DNA of 64,000 bases from Crocodylus rhombifer (taxonomy: Eukaryota > Chordata > Crocodylia > Crocodylidae): assembly GCA_038503035.1 (NCBI GenBank), contig JAVSML010024317.1, positions 434,001-498,000 on the forward strand, read 5' to 3'. Below the pieces are notes generated by a model that was given only the letters and a program-made list of their open reading frames with translations, was not told where the DNA came from and searched no databases. Below are positions 34,299-46,469 of this stretch, piece after piece. Within the stretch, counting starts at the first letter, position 1; every line of letters begins with the position of its first letter. Both the position numbers and the translations under genes were made by a program.

Positions 34299-34645
34299 TT
34301 ACACAGATACATTCTGCTCCCTCCAGCCACACTGTTCATTCTGACTGGGGAATTGGACACACCTGGATTATAGGATCGTAGGAAAGTAGGGCTGGAATGG
34401 ACTTCATAAGAGGATCTAGTCCAGCCTGCTGGTCAAGGCAGGTTCATCCCAGCAACATGTCTGTCTAACCTGCTTTTGAAAGTTTACAAGAATGGAGACT
34501 TTAACTTGCCTAGATAGCTTGTTACAGTGCCTGATCACCCTCATAGTCATAAATTCCTCTTAGTCTCCATGCTAAATTTCCCCTGCTGTATCTTGAGGCT
34601 GTTGCCCTTACACAGCCATATTCTGCTCCATCCAGCCACACTGTT
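34299..34645 (-). mobile_element. CR1 LINE 3' fragment between 38-bp direct repeats
   Basis: The CR1 part (34371-34600) begins TTATAGGATCGTAGGAAAGT and has the reversed C-terminal coding region without an open frame. It is bracketed by near-identical direct repeats TTACACAG...TTCTGCTCC.TCCAGCCACACTGTT at 34299-34336 and 34608-34645 (33 of 38 positions alike). The repeats could be a long target duplication or a local tandem duplication that includes the CR1. Confidence 0.65.
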
Positions 34646-35645
34646 GGTGCACACACCTTATATTGGGACTCTGAGGGGGAAGACACAGAGCCATTCCTGG
34701 TGCAACTGGAGAACTTGTATTTCAGGGGAACCTGAGCCAGCCAGTTTCCAATAGTTTTTATGCACCAGACCAAAGTTTTGAATCTCATGACATTTTTTAT
34801 CTGTCATGAAAAATCCATCTGCAAATTTGTGTGCCATTGCTGGAAATGAAGCTCTGACAGTTTTCTTGAATAAATAAAGCGATTTTTTTGCCTGGATTCA
34901 AAGAATAAATGCCATCTTGTGGTCTGCAGGTTATGTACATACACTTCATTCCTTGTTTTTGCTACTTTAAATCAAAAGCAGAAAGGGAAATAGGATCCCC
35001 ACATCAAAATTAATAGTGACCTGTTAGTTCCCATTTCCTTCTACTTAGGCCAATGCTTGAGAGTGTACCAAACTCTAAAAGCCATCAGACTTGGGATTGA
35101 TACCAGCAGAAGAGGCAAATTCTATTTCTTTTAACTCAAAGATTGTTGCAGAAGTGCTACATGATACTTGAAGGGAGAGGTGCAGCCAAACTATATAGTG
35201 ATTTATATATCTCAATTAATCTATGGCTTAGTGCGTTATGAAGTACAGCAAGTTCTTTATTATTAATTGCTATAAATTACTACAAGCAATTTCCATTAGT
35301 GACTGACACATAAGGGAGCATTTGATAGAAATTATATTAAATTTCAATGGCTATCCGCACATTGTCTTTGACTTTGCAAATCCCAGACAAATGGTGGTTA
35401 TATACTTATTTTTAGGGATGCCCTTTCAAATGATTTGACATGTTTCCTTGGAGCAAATGTTTCACGTAGCCTCACAAGAAAAAGGTGTTTCTCTTACACA
35501 GTGTGCTAATTTTTAGTTTGTCAGGAGTGAAGTGAACTATTTAATATGTAAAAGTGTTAGGACAACTGGAAACGGCTTAGGTGAACTTATTTTTTTAAAA
35601 AAAGGATATATTTGTTCCTGATAAAACTGGTCATGAATGAAAATC
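34646..35645. other. No gene seen
   Basis: AT-rich sequence; nothing recognisable. Confidence 0.5.
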
Positions 35646-36039
35646 TTGGGGTCCCTCTACATGTGCAGGTACTATGGGATCTAATGCGTGATCCACACAA
35701 TTGCGCTTCCTGCCAAACCCCATGTGCATGGCAGGAGGCATAGGCATCTGGTAGTGGGGGCACGGGCAGGGCATGTGCCCCCCTGACAGGGCCATCCTCG
35801 CCACCGACACCGCTGCCGGCTTCTGTGGGTGCTTACCAGCCCTGCCCCCGCCCCTGACTCAGGAGGGATCAGTCGCCTATGGCAGGAGGTGCAATTGTGG
35901 GATCATGCACAGCATCCCATTGCACCTTATCACTGTTGCAGGGGAGCCTGGAATCACGATCCTAGGCTCCCCCTCCACTGGCTCCTGCAGCTGCAAGCCA
36001 TGCAGCTGGAGGGGCTCTTAGTGTGGCAGTGCTGGGAAT

Positions 36040-36500
36040 GCTGCCCCCGCTGTGAGTGTCATTGACTGCAGGGCTCTCAGTGGAAGTTCACAGTGAGAGT
36101 AGCAAGGAGTGCAGGGTTTGCAGAGGCGGCAGTGTTCCCAGCACCAACCCCTGCAGCAAGCTTTGCAGCCAAGGTGGGCTACAGATCTTGCAGCAGGAGC
36201 AGCATGGCGAATGTTGACATGGCTGTGAGCCCTGCACCTCAAGAAGTTTGCAGTGGCAACAGCATTCTCCTTCTTGCCACCACTGTGAGCCCCACACATC
36301 ATGAGGCTTGCAGCAGGGGCAGTGTTCTCCCTGCTGCTCCCACTATAAGCCCTGCAGCAAGGTGGCCTGTGAAGCTTGCAGTCTGGGCAGTGCAGGGAAT
36401 GCTGGCTTGTTTTCCCTGCTGCCCCCACTGCCAGCCCCACAGCTGAGGAAGCTCGCAGGAGGGGCAGCTTTCTTCCTGCTGCAAGCCCTGCAGCTAACAA
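36040..36500. repeat. GC-rich tandem array, ~60-75 bp unit
   Basis: Successive units carry CTTGCAGCAGGGGCAG, a CTCCCTGCTG block and GTGAGCCC or TAAGCCCTGCA. They occur at about 36130, 36190, 36250, 36310, 36380 and 36450. Units are diverged. Confidence 0.6.
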
Positions 36501-36631
36501 TGCTGCTACCACTGCAAACCTTGTCAGCTGAGGGGCTGGCAGCAGGTGGTGTACCCCTGTTGATGGGGCTCCTGGACACAGGGGAGGTCTTGGCCATACA
36601 TTCAATTAATAGCATGATTAGAACAAGCCAC

Positions 36632-36663
36632 AAAGTTATTCCACATTTTTGTGGAATAACTTT
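36632..36663. repeat. Perfect 13-bp hairpin, conserved in a second element
   Basis: AAAGTTATTCCAC (36632-36644) pairs with GTGGAATAACTTT (36651-36663) around ATTTTT. The element at 57190-57925 has the same hairpin with one mismatch (57437 region). Confidence 0.85.
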
Positions 36664-36858
36664 ATAGCTTATTGCTTGTTTTATCACACCATTCATTGGT
36701 TCAATGTGTAGCTGGGTCACTACGTAAGACATAATTACCTGGTTGATCACATCTTAAGTGTAAAGTGTAGAGAGGGCCTTGGCTTTCCATAATGAATTAT
36801 TGTTTCCTTAATCCACAAATAAGCCACTGTTTTGTTATGGCAGAAGTCACCTAATATT

Positions 36859-37614
36859 GCATGTACACAGGAATGGAAGGAAAGGGGTATGGGAACAGCC
36901 ACCAGCACTGCAGGGGTGGCTGCACCCCACCGCTGCTCTGTGCTCCCAGCCTCACCCGACTACTGCAGGCAGGCAGACTGCACTGCAGGTGCCCTTGGGG
37001 ATTTTTTTTTAAGTTTCCAAATCACCTAAGGATCTGCCCCCACTTCTCCTCCGTGCTCCAAGGCATGTCCACCTCCTTCCCTGCCGACCTGCCACTGCTG
37101 CTTTTTGTGGTGTCTGGAGGGTAGAGGAAGCATTAAAGTCATTTCTGCCGCTTTAGCCAGGTTGTGTGGGATTTAGGCTCAGCTGGGAACAGTGACAGTG
37201 AGAGCAGCAGTGATGAGCAGGGTGATGGGTTTCCTTTCATTTCCCCGTCCCCTGGGAGGAGACATGATGAGAGGCAACCCATATGAGCCCTATCCTTATG
37301 CAGCCTGGCTGGAGGAGGCAGAGGTGGCTTTGAAGTTTCTTCTGCTTCCCCCTCTCCCCACCCCCCCCGCACCGTTGGGCAGCAGGTGTGGGGAGGGTGG
37401 GAAGCAGCAGCAGTAGACAGGGAAAGGGACATGCCTTTGAACCCAGAGAGGAAGGGGGTGGGGATTCATACGTGCTTTGGGGACTTTAGAAAAGTCCTCA
37501 GTGGTTCCTATGACACAATCCAGTGTGAAAGTGGGGCACCCTGTCTCTGCACCCCCTCTGGATCAACCCCTGCATGTACACAGCAGTACAAGAATTTAGT
37601 CTAAGTAGACATGC
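36859..37614. mobile_element. Possible further GC-rich DNA element
   Basis: The left edge reads GCATGTACACAGGAATGG and the reverse-complemented right edge GCATGTCTACTTAGACT, again a GCATGT..ACA-type end. The 13-mer TGCATGTACACAG is repeated directly at 36858-36870 and 37571-37583. No duplication is clear and no coding domain is seen. Confidence 0.25.
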
Positions 37615-37788
37615 TTGTAGTTTTTACTTTCTGGATGTAATATTCCTTGGAGAGAATAAGTAGCAGATGGCAGAGTATGTGAGGAGCTTTGTTTTCTACA
37701 CCAGGAGGCAGTTCTTGTGATGGAAGAGCTTCTTGAGAACCAAACATTGGTGTGTGAGCTGACATTTGTGAAAGAGGGCATTGACTGT

Positions 37789-37870
37789 GCCAGGGGCGGC
37801 CAACACATGGCACGTGCTACAAGTGGCATGGGCAGCTGTGTGCAGCATGCAAGCCTGGGCCTTCAGCAAA
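37789..37870 (+). mobile_element. hAT element 5' end fragment
   Basis: GCCAGGGGCGGCCAACACATGG then CACGTGCTACAAGTGGCATGG resembles the common hAT start CAGGGGTCGGCAACCTACGGCACG. The right end was not found. Confidence 0.35.
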
Positions 37871-39993
37871 GGGAGCTGAAATGAAGGCAAGGGATTTCAG
37901 CAGGAGTAGAGACAGGATACTGCTGGGAGAAGAGTTGTCAGGTTTCACTGCCAAGAGAGATTAACCCTTCCCTATAGATGCTTGTATATGCTGAAGGTAC
38001 TTGTGTATGCCACAGAGTCTAAAAAGGAAAAGAAGCCCTTTGCTCCTCCTGTAGGAGGAAAGAAAAGAAGATAACTCTAATTTACTTGCCTTACAGCTCT
38101 ATCCTACTTTGTTTCTCTTTAATATTGTGTTGTACTGTTAACAGCTGGTTTGTCTTCTGATTTTTGGAAATGATATTATAGATTCAAGGTAAATGTATTT
38201 ATGAATAAAGTGGTGGATATCAGGGATCTGGGGTTACCTTCAGCTTAAAGGTTGGGTAGGAAGCTCAAGGAGTCACACAGGACTGCCTGAGACATCACAG
38301 GCTCTGTTAAGAGCATCTGCTCTAGCTTTCTTTTGTAGAGATGCTGAACCCTGTAAAAAGCTGCTTCTGTGGACCCAACAAAATCAGTAGACTTGACTTC
38401 GAGGGATGAGAATTGTGGAACTGAATTTCTGGGACTGGAGTATGCAGCAGCTGAGCAGGTTGAGCTAACACTATCGAGACAGGTTAGAGCAGGAACTGTT
38501 GTGTGCTCTGCTGCTGGTTCAGAGCTGACAGGTGGAGAGGAACAGACCTGACACCTATTTGTTTATCATTAAGCTTATTTGAATTTGTTCATGAAATGGT
38601 AGTGGGGAACAGATTGTCTTGCCAATAAAAATTCTGCACTTCAACAGGTAAGGAAATTAATAACTGGGTTTGTGGCATCATCTATTTCCCACATAGTCTA
38701 GGATTTGCCCATTTTCATTGTTAAGTTAGTGCGGCCTGACTACATTTTCCCAAATAAGAGGCAAATCTTTGGTTTCACATTCCCAAAGATTCATGTGACC
38801 TGTGAATGGGGAAGGGATGCCTGGAAAAGATGACAGATATTTAAAACCTGCCAGGCGATGGCCTTGACCTGCATGGCAAACCACTTCTCCTAGCCTTCCA
38901 CCTCTCCAACTGACCATTTAGGGTTTAGGCCAAGCAAGATGGCCAGAACCTTATGTCTGGGCCTAGCCATTAACCCTGACATTGGAGTGGCCAGCCAGGT
39001 CTAGCTGACCCTCCACCTGTTCCCATATAGACCCCTAACCCAGAAGAGAAAGTGTCTGGACAACAGGGATGGAACCCCTTCCCAGACTGCCTCATTGTTT
39101 CTTATGGCTTGTGCCTCTACCAGCTCTTCACTTGATCGCCTGGCTACCCAACCCAGATCACCCTCCAGCTCTGCACTGTGCCTGACTCTCCAGTTTCCTG
39201 ATTTGGTTTCTTGGACTGATCTACTGCCTTCATGACCCAGCCCATGCCTGGTTTCCTTTCACTACACCTGATCCAGGTTGGCACTTTGTTGGCTGCCAAT
39301 GACCTGGAATGACAAAACCTCAGTGTGTATATACTCATAGCTTGAGCTCTCCATTTTACTTATTTTTCAGACTGGTCCCCTAGGCGTATTACTGATCTGA
39401 CCCTGGATACTGAAGTTGACAGCAGGCAAGAGTGATGTGTTCACATCAGGCAATCCATCAACTTTGGTGAAAGAGCTCTGCTGTGAAGTTTTGAAAAAAT
39501 ATATTGTTTGGCCATCTGGGCTCCTTTGCCCCAATTCCCTGGGATGAAGACATAGGCACAAGGTCAGTAACGATAGACCCTGTGTATTTTAGTGCTGGAG
39601 AGGGTACAGAGGCGGATCCCTTCCTGATCCTGGTGTCACCAGAAGTGATTTTGTTTCCCTTTTTCCTGGACAGAAAGCATACCCCTTCTTCTGACTTTCC
39701 TCCCTCAGGGCAGGGCTCTTTCCTCTCTTGGAGGAGCCATCCCCATCAAAAGCCCCCAGTCAGTTGGTGTGCTGCACATGTACACAACCAGAAAAGTAAC
39801 TCAGTTACAAGCAGATGTCCTTGCCTTATACAGGGCCTAGTAACCATCCAAATCTGATCATTTCTATTAATGGCTGCTTATCACTCTCTCTTGCTGTACT
39901 ACATAACATGCAGGACTGAGATTGCCCAGCAGAGAATGTCAGCGTCATTGAAACATTCTTCTGACCTGTATATCATCCTTTCATTTCTGCAAA
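37871..39993. other. No gene seen
   Basis: AT-balanced sequence without recognisable elements. A few open stretches of 60-117 codons have no domain or homologous look. Confidence 0.45.
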
Positions 39994-40194
39994 GTACAAT
40001 ACAGAGGTGCACCAGGGCTTCTGGGTGCCTGGGACTGTGGCAATGCACGGGGCAGTGGCAACTTCTAGCTGCCAGTGTGGCTGCAGTGGCAGCTGTTATT
40101 TTTCTGCCTTCTCTCCCCTGTCTCCCCCAACTTAAGTTGACATCCAGGGCTGCTGCTCTGATTGCCCGGCCCTAGTTATGCTACTGCTACACCA
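39994..40194. mobile_element. Short hAT element, 185 bp
   Basis: The body 40002-40186 starts CAGAGGTGCACCAGGGC and its reverse-complemented end reads CAGTAGCATAACTAGGGCCG, like the widespread hAT end CAGTGGCGTAACTAGGG. The flanking 8-mers GTACAATA and CTACACCA agree at 5 positions. Confidence 0.55.
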
Positions 40195-40361
40195 CATGAT
40201 TTGGAAAGGATTTTGGGGGGAAGGCTTTACCTTTGTCACCAGCTTCTAATGCAATTGTGATTATTCTTGGCTTATCTCAGAAAGTAAGAAAATGTTTTGG
40301 TTTATTTAACTGATTGGTTGGTTGGTTCTTTAACTGTCTTGTCTTTTCTGTTCTCTTCCAG

Positions 40362-40457
40362 TGGCCTGCATATACCATTCATTACTTGTAACGGACAATT
40401 TGCTCTTTGGTGTTTGCCTTTATGACACTCATCCATCAATGAACTCAAAAGGAAAAG
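40362..40457 (+). other. Candidate 96-nt host exon (weak)
   Basis: A strong pyrimidine tract ending TTCTGTTCTCTTCCAG precedes 40362, and AAAAG|GTTGGT follows 40457, so acceptor and donor-like sites bracket a 96-nt segment. In the frame starting at 40364 it has no stop and reads ACIYHSLLVTDNLLFGVCLY, then DTHPSMNSKGK. Both flanking introns would be phase 1, so the exon is symmetric. I do not recognise the protein. A 96-nt open frame is not rare by chance (roughly one in five), and the donor is weak, so this is only a candidate. Confidence 0.2.
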
Positions 40458-41485
40458 GTTGGTGCATTTATGCTAAATTAATGATGTACCAATGTTAGCT
40501 TTTATGTTCTGAATGTCCATATTTCTGACATTTAAAATACATGTCTTCATTATTTGATCAACTATGTTTTAAGCACTTGTGGAACTGGAATGACATTATA
40601 GAAACAATAGTAAATGTGACAATTTTAAAACAAAATAACTTATAATGTAAAGCAACTTTAGAATCATTTAATCCAGAGAGTGATAAATTGCTCTTTGACA
40701 ATATTATTACTCAGCCTATATATGACAGAACTAAGATCAGATCATAAGCCAATGTGACAAGTACCTGAATTAACCAGAACACTAGGGAGGGTGGTCTCCA
40801 TTTCAATACTGTCTGTGAGGCAAGTTGTCAGAAAGTTCCTGGAATTCATACAGTTTGAGCTGGAGTGAAAGAAGTCACTCTCTGACCGCCTGCCGAAAGG
40901 ACAGGTATAAAACACCTCAGTCCCATACCATTTGATGCACAGAGGTCTGACTCCTTCCCTTCCTTTTCATTTTTTAAGTTATTCACCTGAGTTAAAAAAG
41001 AGATGTCAAAATGCCACCAATTCAGAGTAGTTATGGTTTGTGCTGACTTTGCACAGTGATTTCCCAAAGTACAGGGAGTGAAGATTCAAGCCCTCTAAAA
41101 GAAAATGCAGAAAAATTAATTGTTAGTGTTACTCTGCTAAAAGGTAAGGTCACCAGAATCCAGGCTTAATCCAGTAATGTTTAAGTAAAGCCACACCTAG
41201 GTCACTGAGGTCACTATCTCAGAATATAGCAGTTTCTTGTATGTACATTATATATATGTACATATGTATATGTATGTATATATATGTACATTTTCTTAAG
41301 TTTCTCATATTAATCCTTAAACACTTGCCCATCATGAGATGACCCAAGAGAAGGCTCAAGATCACTCAGGTCGGGACGGGTCACAGACTTGTCTATACTG
41401 ACATTCTCTTTGCTATATCAGGTATTGCCTGGAATCTCATTTTAACAAGACAAGACTATGAGAAAATTCCGAATGTCCTCCCTTT
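40458..41485. other. No gene seen; (TA/TG)n tract
   Basis: AT-rich sequence with an interrupted TATA/TGTA microsatellite at about 41238-41292. Confidence 0.5.
41238..41292. repeat. (TATG/TATA)n microsatellite
   Basis: Interrupted TATATATGTACATATG-type repeats of about 55 bases. Confidence 0.8.
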
Positions 41486-41489
41486 TCCT

Positions 41490-41640
41490 GGACAAGGTTC
41501 TTTGGGTAAATGTGACATCTTTTATTAGACCAACTAAACAGTTGGAAAAATTGTTCTTTACAAGCTTTCAGGCACAAACACCCTTCTTCAGGCATAGGGA
41601 GAGTTTGCTGGTGATTTGTTTGCTCTCCTGGGTGGAATGG
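41490..41640 (-). mobile_element. Penelope-like element 3' end fragment
   Basis: The minus strand shows the shared PLE 3' blocks: CCTGAAGAAGGGTGTTTGTG, CCTGAAAGCTTG, TTAGTTGGTCTAATAAAAGA and CCCAAAGAACCTTGTCC. It is the reverse orientation of the copy at 33750. Confidence 0.7.
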
Positions 41641-44600
41641 AAGCCAGTATGCAAAATGCAGGTCTTTGAAAATGCAAATGTGTGGCAGTGAGAATGAAAG
41701 GGAATGGGAGACAAGATGTGCGAGTCAGGTAAGCACTTGCTCAAGCCCTTCCATTAGCTATCATTCTATCCATATTTAGCTAAAATAGAGGCATCTCATG
41801 GTTTTTATAAGTTTTTACTTCTGCTCAGAAACATAACTGAGGGGAAAGGAAGGAGGAATTGACTGTGGGAACAGCCCCAGGCAGTGCCTTTGGAGGTGCG
41901 TGAGTGCAAAAATAGCTGTGACAGCAGCAGTGACTGGCTGCACCACTGCCATCAGCACCACAGCAGACAGTGTTGCCCCAGGCATGGTGGCTGCCCCAGG
42001 GACAGAGTTGCCCTGCTATGCCTCTGCTCCTGATTTTCAGTGACTGGCTTACTAGTATTAATACAGCCTACAAAGACTTTTGTTTCTCCAGTCACAGTGT
42101 TTAGTCCTTTAGAGAGAAGATTTCTTGGCATTCAATACCTCACCTCTTTTTATAAAAGAACTTACTTTCATGCTCACATGCATCAGTGTAGGTGAAGGAG
42201 GCTAATGATCCTCTTTCGTCTTTGTTCCACTATTAAGCATCCACTTGCCAGGCGCTTGTTTTAGGAACCTGTAATTAATATTATAGTAGGAACTGAAAAA
42301 CCTCTTTTAAGTCTGACTGAAATTTTCTTTTTTAAATAGTTATTAGTTTTAAAGTTGAGCTGGGGGAACAGGAATTTCAGGATAAACATCAGCAAAATTC
42401 AAAGGAAGACTTGATAATAGTAGCTCTAATGAGGGCAGGTTGTCACCTTGGAGTGGAAAGCAATAATATTTTGCAATCAATTTGAGGTTTTCTGTAAAAG
42501 TTCTAGCATGACAGCCATCTAGTTACAATGTATAAGCTTTTTTCTTGTGATGGCACAAAAAAATACAGGTTTTTTAAGAGAAATTCCTTGTGGGGTCCTT
42601 TGTTTAATAGGCAGAGCTATATACAGCAGAAGGTAAGGTTGGGAATTTACTGCAGTCAGGCTGAACACTTTTAAATGACACACTGCTGAGAGGGAATACA
42701 TTTTTTGGGAAAGAGAGATCTTCTGATTAAATGCCTACACCTAATAAAAAAGCTCTCCTTAAATCCTTCAAGTAACCCAGGAGAGGTCATCTTGAACACC
42801 TTTTTAACAAGAAATAAAAAATTCTCTCCTGAGAAAAGTACCCATACCTTTAGGGTTTTTTGTTGAGATGTCTTCAGACAACTAGCAAAACTAACCTAGG
42901 CTGCTTTTCAGCAGAGTAGAGGCAGGAATTTTCCCAAGTTCTAGGTTTGTGACACAGCGCTCGTGGCTCTTAGCTATACAGAAAATGTGCGTGTCTATGC
43001 CAGTCACGGTGAAATCAAATGGAATTGTCTGCTTACGGTTAGAGCTGGCTGAAACCCTTTTGTTTCGGTTTGCAAATCGTTTATGAAGCAAGCTTGATTT
43101 CTGAAAATGTTTTTGTTATTTGTGAGTATTTGCCAAAAAGACTGGACTACTTCTTCATGAGCTTGCTTTAACTCTTTACTAGCCATTAAATGTAGCATGT
43201 GATTGGTCACCGAGGTCTTGTGGTATTGTTTCTGCTCTGTTATTTGCTGGCTGAAATCTTATCAATAGCAAAAATATGTAATGGAAGAAGACAAATGATA
43301 TACTTCTAGTATGAACCTTCTACTGTTCTACTATAAGAACATTTGGTTGTACCAAAATTTGTGAAATGATGGGACTGACAGCAGAATTTCCATTGATATA
43401 CTACACTGCCTTTGTTCACACTGACCAACTTCTTCTATGAACTATTTATATCCATTTCATACAATTCAATTTAAGCAAAACTCCCAGGTATGTTAAGTAG
43501 AGACTGACTTACATATAGCAAGAGAAATAGAAAAATACAGCAGGAAAAAAAAACAAGGATAATTTTTACCTTTAAATTTATATTATAGGCATGCCCATAG
43601 GTGTCACATAGGATCAAGGGCTCTTTGCAATAAGTTTTTATTAATAAGAAGTAAGACACAAGTCCTTCCCCATAGAGTTCTTAATCTGTCTTTCAGTTAT
43701 ATTAGAGGGATCTGCTTGTATAACGCTCATGACAGAATCACAGCCTAAATGGGCAAGGATGAACATGAGCACAAAAACCAACCAAACAAAATGACATGTT
43801 AGACAAAAAGGCAGTGAAGTTTCTAATCATAATGTCACTAAGATCCAGTAGAGCTCAGGCTAGTCTCTCTCTGTAGAGGTTTTGTTGCAGCTTATGTAGG
43901 TATGTGCTGGTTTTTAAAGTGCTGAAGCTGGAGAGGGAGATTAATAAATATGTACTTAGTGATCAGAAGTAGCCCATGAAGAGGGTAGCTGTGGAACTGC
44001 TCTCTTCTTCCACTCAACTCCTGCTGCTGATTCTGTGCAGTTTTTTTGTACTATTTTGTTAGTTCTTAAATCAAAAGGGAGTCACTGAACTGTAACAAGG
44101 CAGCTAGAGAGAGAGACAGAGCTCATAAGTGTAGAAGGAAATGAGTGTTTTCATAGATGTTAATAAATAATAATAATAGGATAATTATGTAAATATATAG
44201 TAAACTCGGATTCAGAATTAGACTACCTCATTAGCACATCATCTTTGCTGCCAGAATACAAATGGGATTACTTTTGATGTGTCTCTGAATCTTGTGAGCT
44301 GAGTCTTTTTCCTCCTAACAAGACAGACAAGTTGAGGAGTTAAGTGTACGCAAGCAATGATTCTCAGCCCCAAGCAGAGAAAGGAAGGAGCCAGAAGACC
44401 TGCCAGATGTCCTTCCTCTTATCTCTCAAATTTTAAGATGCATTTTTCTTTGCCTCAAACTCTTCCTTTCTGAGCTCCTATTCTAATCGTTCTTCATTTA
44501 ATAGGTGATCTGCTGCAGCACTGATGTGGCATAAGAAATATTAGTATTAAAAAGTGCTGACATCTATTATCATAAAAGTAATGGTGAAAACCATTATGTC

Positions 44601-45881
44601 TTCACCATGTCACAAACTGCCAATCTATTAATACTAAGATAACGTGTTAATTAATCACAGCCCCTAATTGAAATGTAAAACTTAGTAACTGTGATCTTTT
44701 ATTACTAAAGCCACTTAGCATCACCTGAAGGGGAAAAAAATGACTAATGGAACACAATTAAAGTACATGCCATTAAGTTCCTTCAGACTTGCCACTTGTG
44801 TATATGTGTAGAATAATGTAATTTCATTACGCAAACTGACACACGTTCCATGGTGGTTTCCTACTGGATAACAACTTCTGTCATAGTGCTTATTTTCCAA
44901 AGGTCTGATTAGCTATTTTCTTTTTACTAGTTTGGTTTGTCTATAGAAGTACATGAAAAAACCTCCTTCAAAGAAGACTTTTGCAGCAGACTTTTTCCCC
45001 TGTCAAAATGCATGATATGGGGAGAATAAAAACCCCACAAGTTGCTTGGATTGAAGCTCACTTTCTCTCTTAAACCTATACACATATAGAGTATATAGTA
45101 CTATCACAGGAGCATTTGAACCCAGGCTAGGGATAACTGAGTTTAAACTACAGTTGAAGAGATGCTAGTTATGCAGCTGACTTAAGGAAACTGTTATGTT
45201 CTCTGTTACTTGCCTGAGACATTATTGTTTCAGTGTTACCTTGTCACGCCTCCTCCACCTGTTGTCACTCATCAAACACTTAGATTGTACGTTTTTAGGC
45301 AGATTATGTTATTTTTATTTCCTATGTGTGCGCAGTCCCTTGTATGAGATGGCCCTGAATCTTACTGAGGTTTCTTGAGGCAACTGTAGGACAAATAAAT
45401 AATAAGAATAATCACTAGCACAGTTCCAAGCATAGCATGGGCAGAGTCTACATTTCATGAAGAAGAGCATTTCCTCTGATCTTTGCAGAACTGGGTGAGG
45501 ATCAAAGCTCACTGGAATGGGAATGATAAGTCCAACATCAAACAGAACTCGCTTACCAGCAGCTTATCAATTCAAAACCATCTTAGGCTACAAATTAAAT
45601 TGGATTGCTTAGGAATATCGTTCATGACTGCAGGAACTGCAGAGCTGAACTAGTGGATATATATTACTGTTCTTCAACAAAAGTCAGTAGCCTTAAACCA
45701 CAATGTTATATTAAGGATGGCACAAACTTCATGCAGAATATCTGCAGTTAATAGTAGCTCTTCAGTTGTTCTGCTAAATAAGGGCCCTTTGGACCCAAAG
45801 ATTAAATCAGTGGGAGAAGTTTTATTAAAAAAACTTTGTGTGGAGAAAGTAAAACTGCAATCCTTAAAGGGCTTATTTATT
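41641..45881. other. 4.2 kb without a recognisable gene
   Basis: AT-rich sequence. The only element-like trace is at 41880-42027, where the reverse complement of the right side reads CAGAGGCATAGCAGGGCAAC, similar to a hAT end. No partner end is clear. Confidence 0.45.
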
Positions 45882-46243
45882 GACCTGTGATTTCTTCCAA
45901 GTGTTTTTACCATCTTTTCGTATAGCACTCACTTTGACTCCTTAACACTTCTCCTTCTGCATTACTTCCTCTCCCTCATCCCATTTTTTAAAACTGTTTG
46001 AAATCCATGATCCTTTACCACTGAATTCTAGCGGTATACACTTATAATCCCATACTGGCGCCCCCCTACAGTGGCATTGAGGTCCAGATAATATAGCAAT
46101 TTGAACAACTGGTGCATGTCATCACACAGGATACTTCCTCAGCTTGACAAAGGGTTTTTAAACCTGAAAGCTTGCTAAGACCATTTTTTCCAATTATTTA
46201 TTTGGTTTAATAAAAGATATCAGATTTACCCAAAGAACCTTGT
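45882..46243 (+). mobile_element. Penelope-like 3' region, inverted partner of 48518-48777
   Basis: 45882-46123 is the reverse complement of 48518-48777 over about 240 bases, with blocks such as GTTTTTACCATCTTTTC, TATAGCACTCACTTTG, CTTCCTCTCCCTCA and ACTTATAATCCCATACTGGC. It continues to the right (46124-46243) into the shared PLE end: CAGCTTGACAAAGGG, CCTGAAAGCTTGC, TTTGGTTTAATAAAAGATATC and CCCAAAGAACCTTGTC. I infer that the whole segment is a PLE 3' UTR. Confidence 0.65.
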
Positions 46244-46469
46244 CTTCCTATGACAGATGACTAGAACTACCTTTTCCTAGCTTTTTCAGAAAAACTTCCA
46301 TGAGTTAAAACCAGCCCAGGAATCTTGCAAGTGCCATAGCTGAGCATTACCATGCCAATAATGTTGCCATTGTTCTTGAATCCCTATGTTGGATTAGCTG
46401 GTGAAGAAGGTGTAGCTGACCCCACACACTGCTTTTCCCAGACCTGAGGGCAATTGATAAAGGAGGTCA

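Larger units (their letters stand above)
35646..36781. mobile_element. DNA transposon-like element, 1.13 kb, with tandem repeats and hairpin (Harbinger-like family)
   Basis: The body 35649-36778 begins GGGTCCCTCTACATGTGCA and its reverse-complemented end reads GGCCCTCTCTACACTTTACA. TTG flanks both ends (35646-35648 and 36779-36781). A second, reversed copy lies at 57190-57925: both share a GTGACC-rich segment, CACAAAGTTATTCCACA, a following hairpin, and ACTATTAATTGAA-like sequence. The interior holds a GC-rich array of ~60-bp units (36040-36500). A minus-strand open frame of 195 codons across the array is a by-product of the repeats. No transposase was seen, so it is non-autonomous. Confidence 0.55.

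Noticed and set aside
36018..36605. 195-codon open frame on the minus strand rich in Ala and Cys
   Set aside because: It follows the ~60-bp tandem array and repeats with its period. No start context, domain or codon signal supports a gene.
43020..43100. AGAGCTGGCTGAAACCC segment as a possible transposon end
   Set aside because: It vaguely resembles a repeated reptile sequence, but no partner end or duplication was found.
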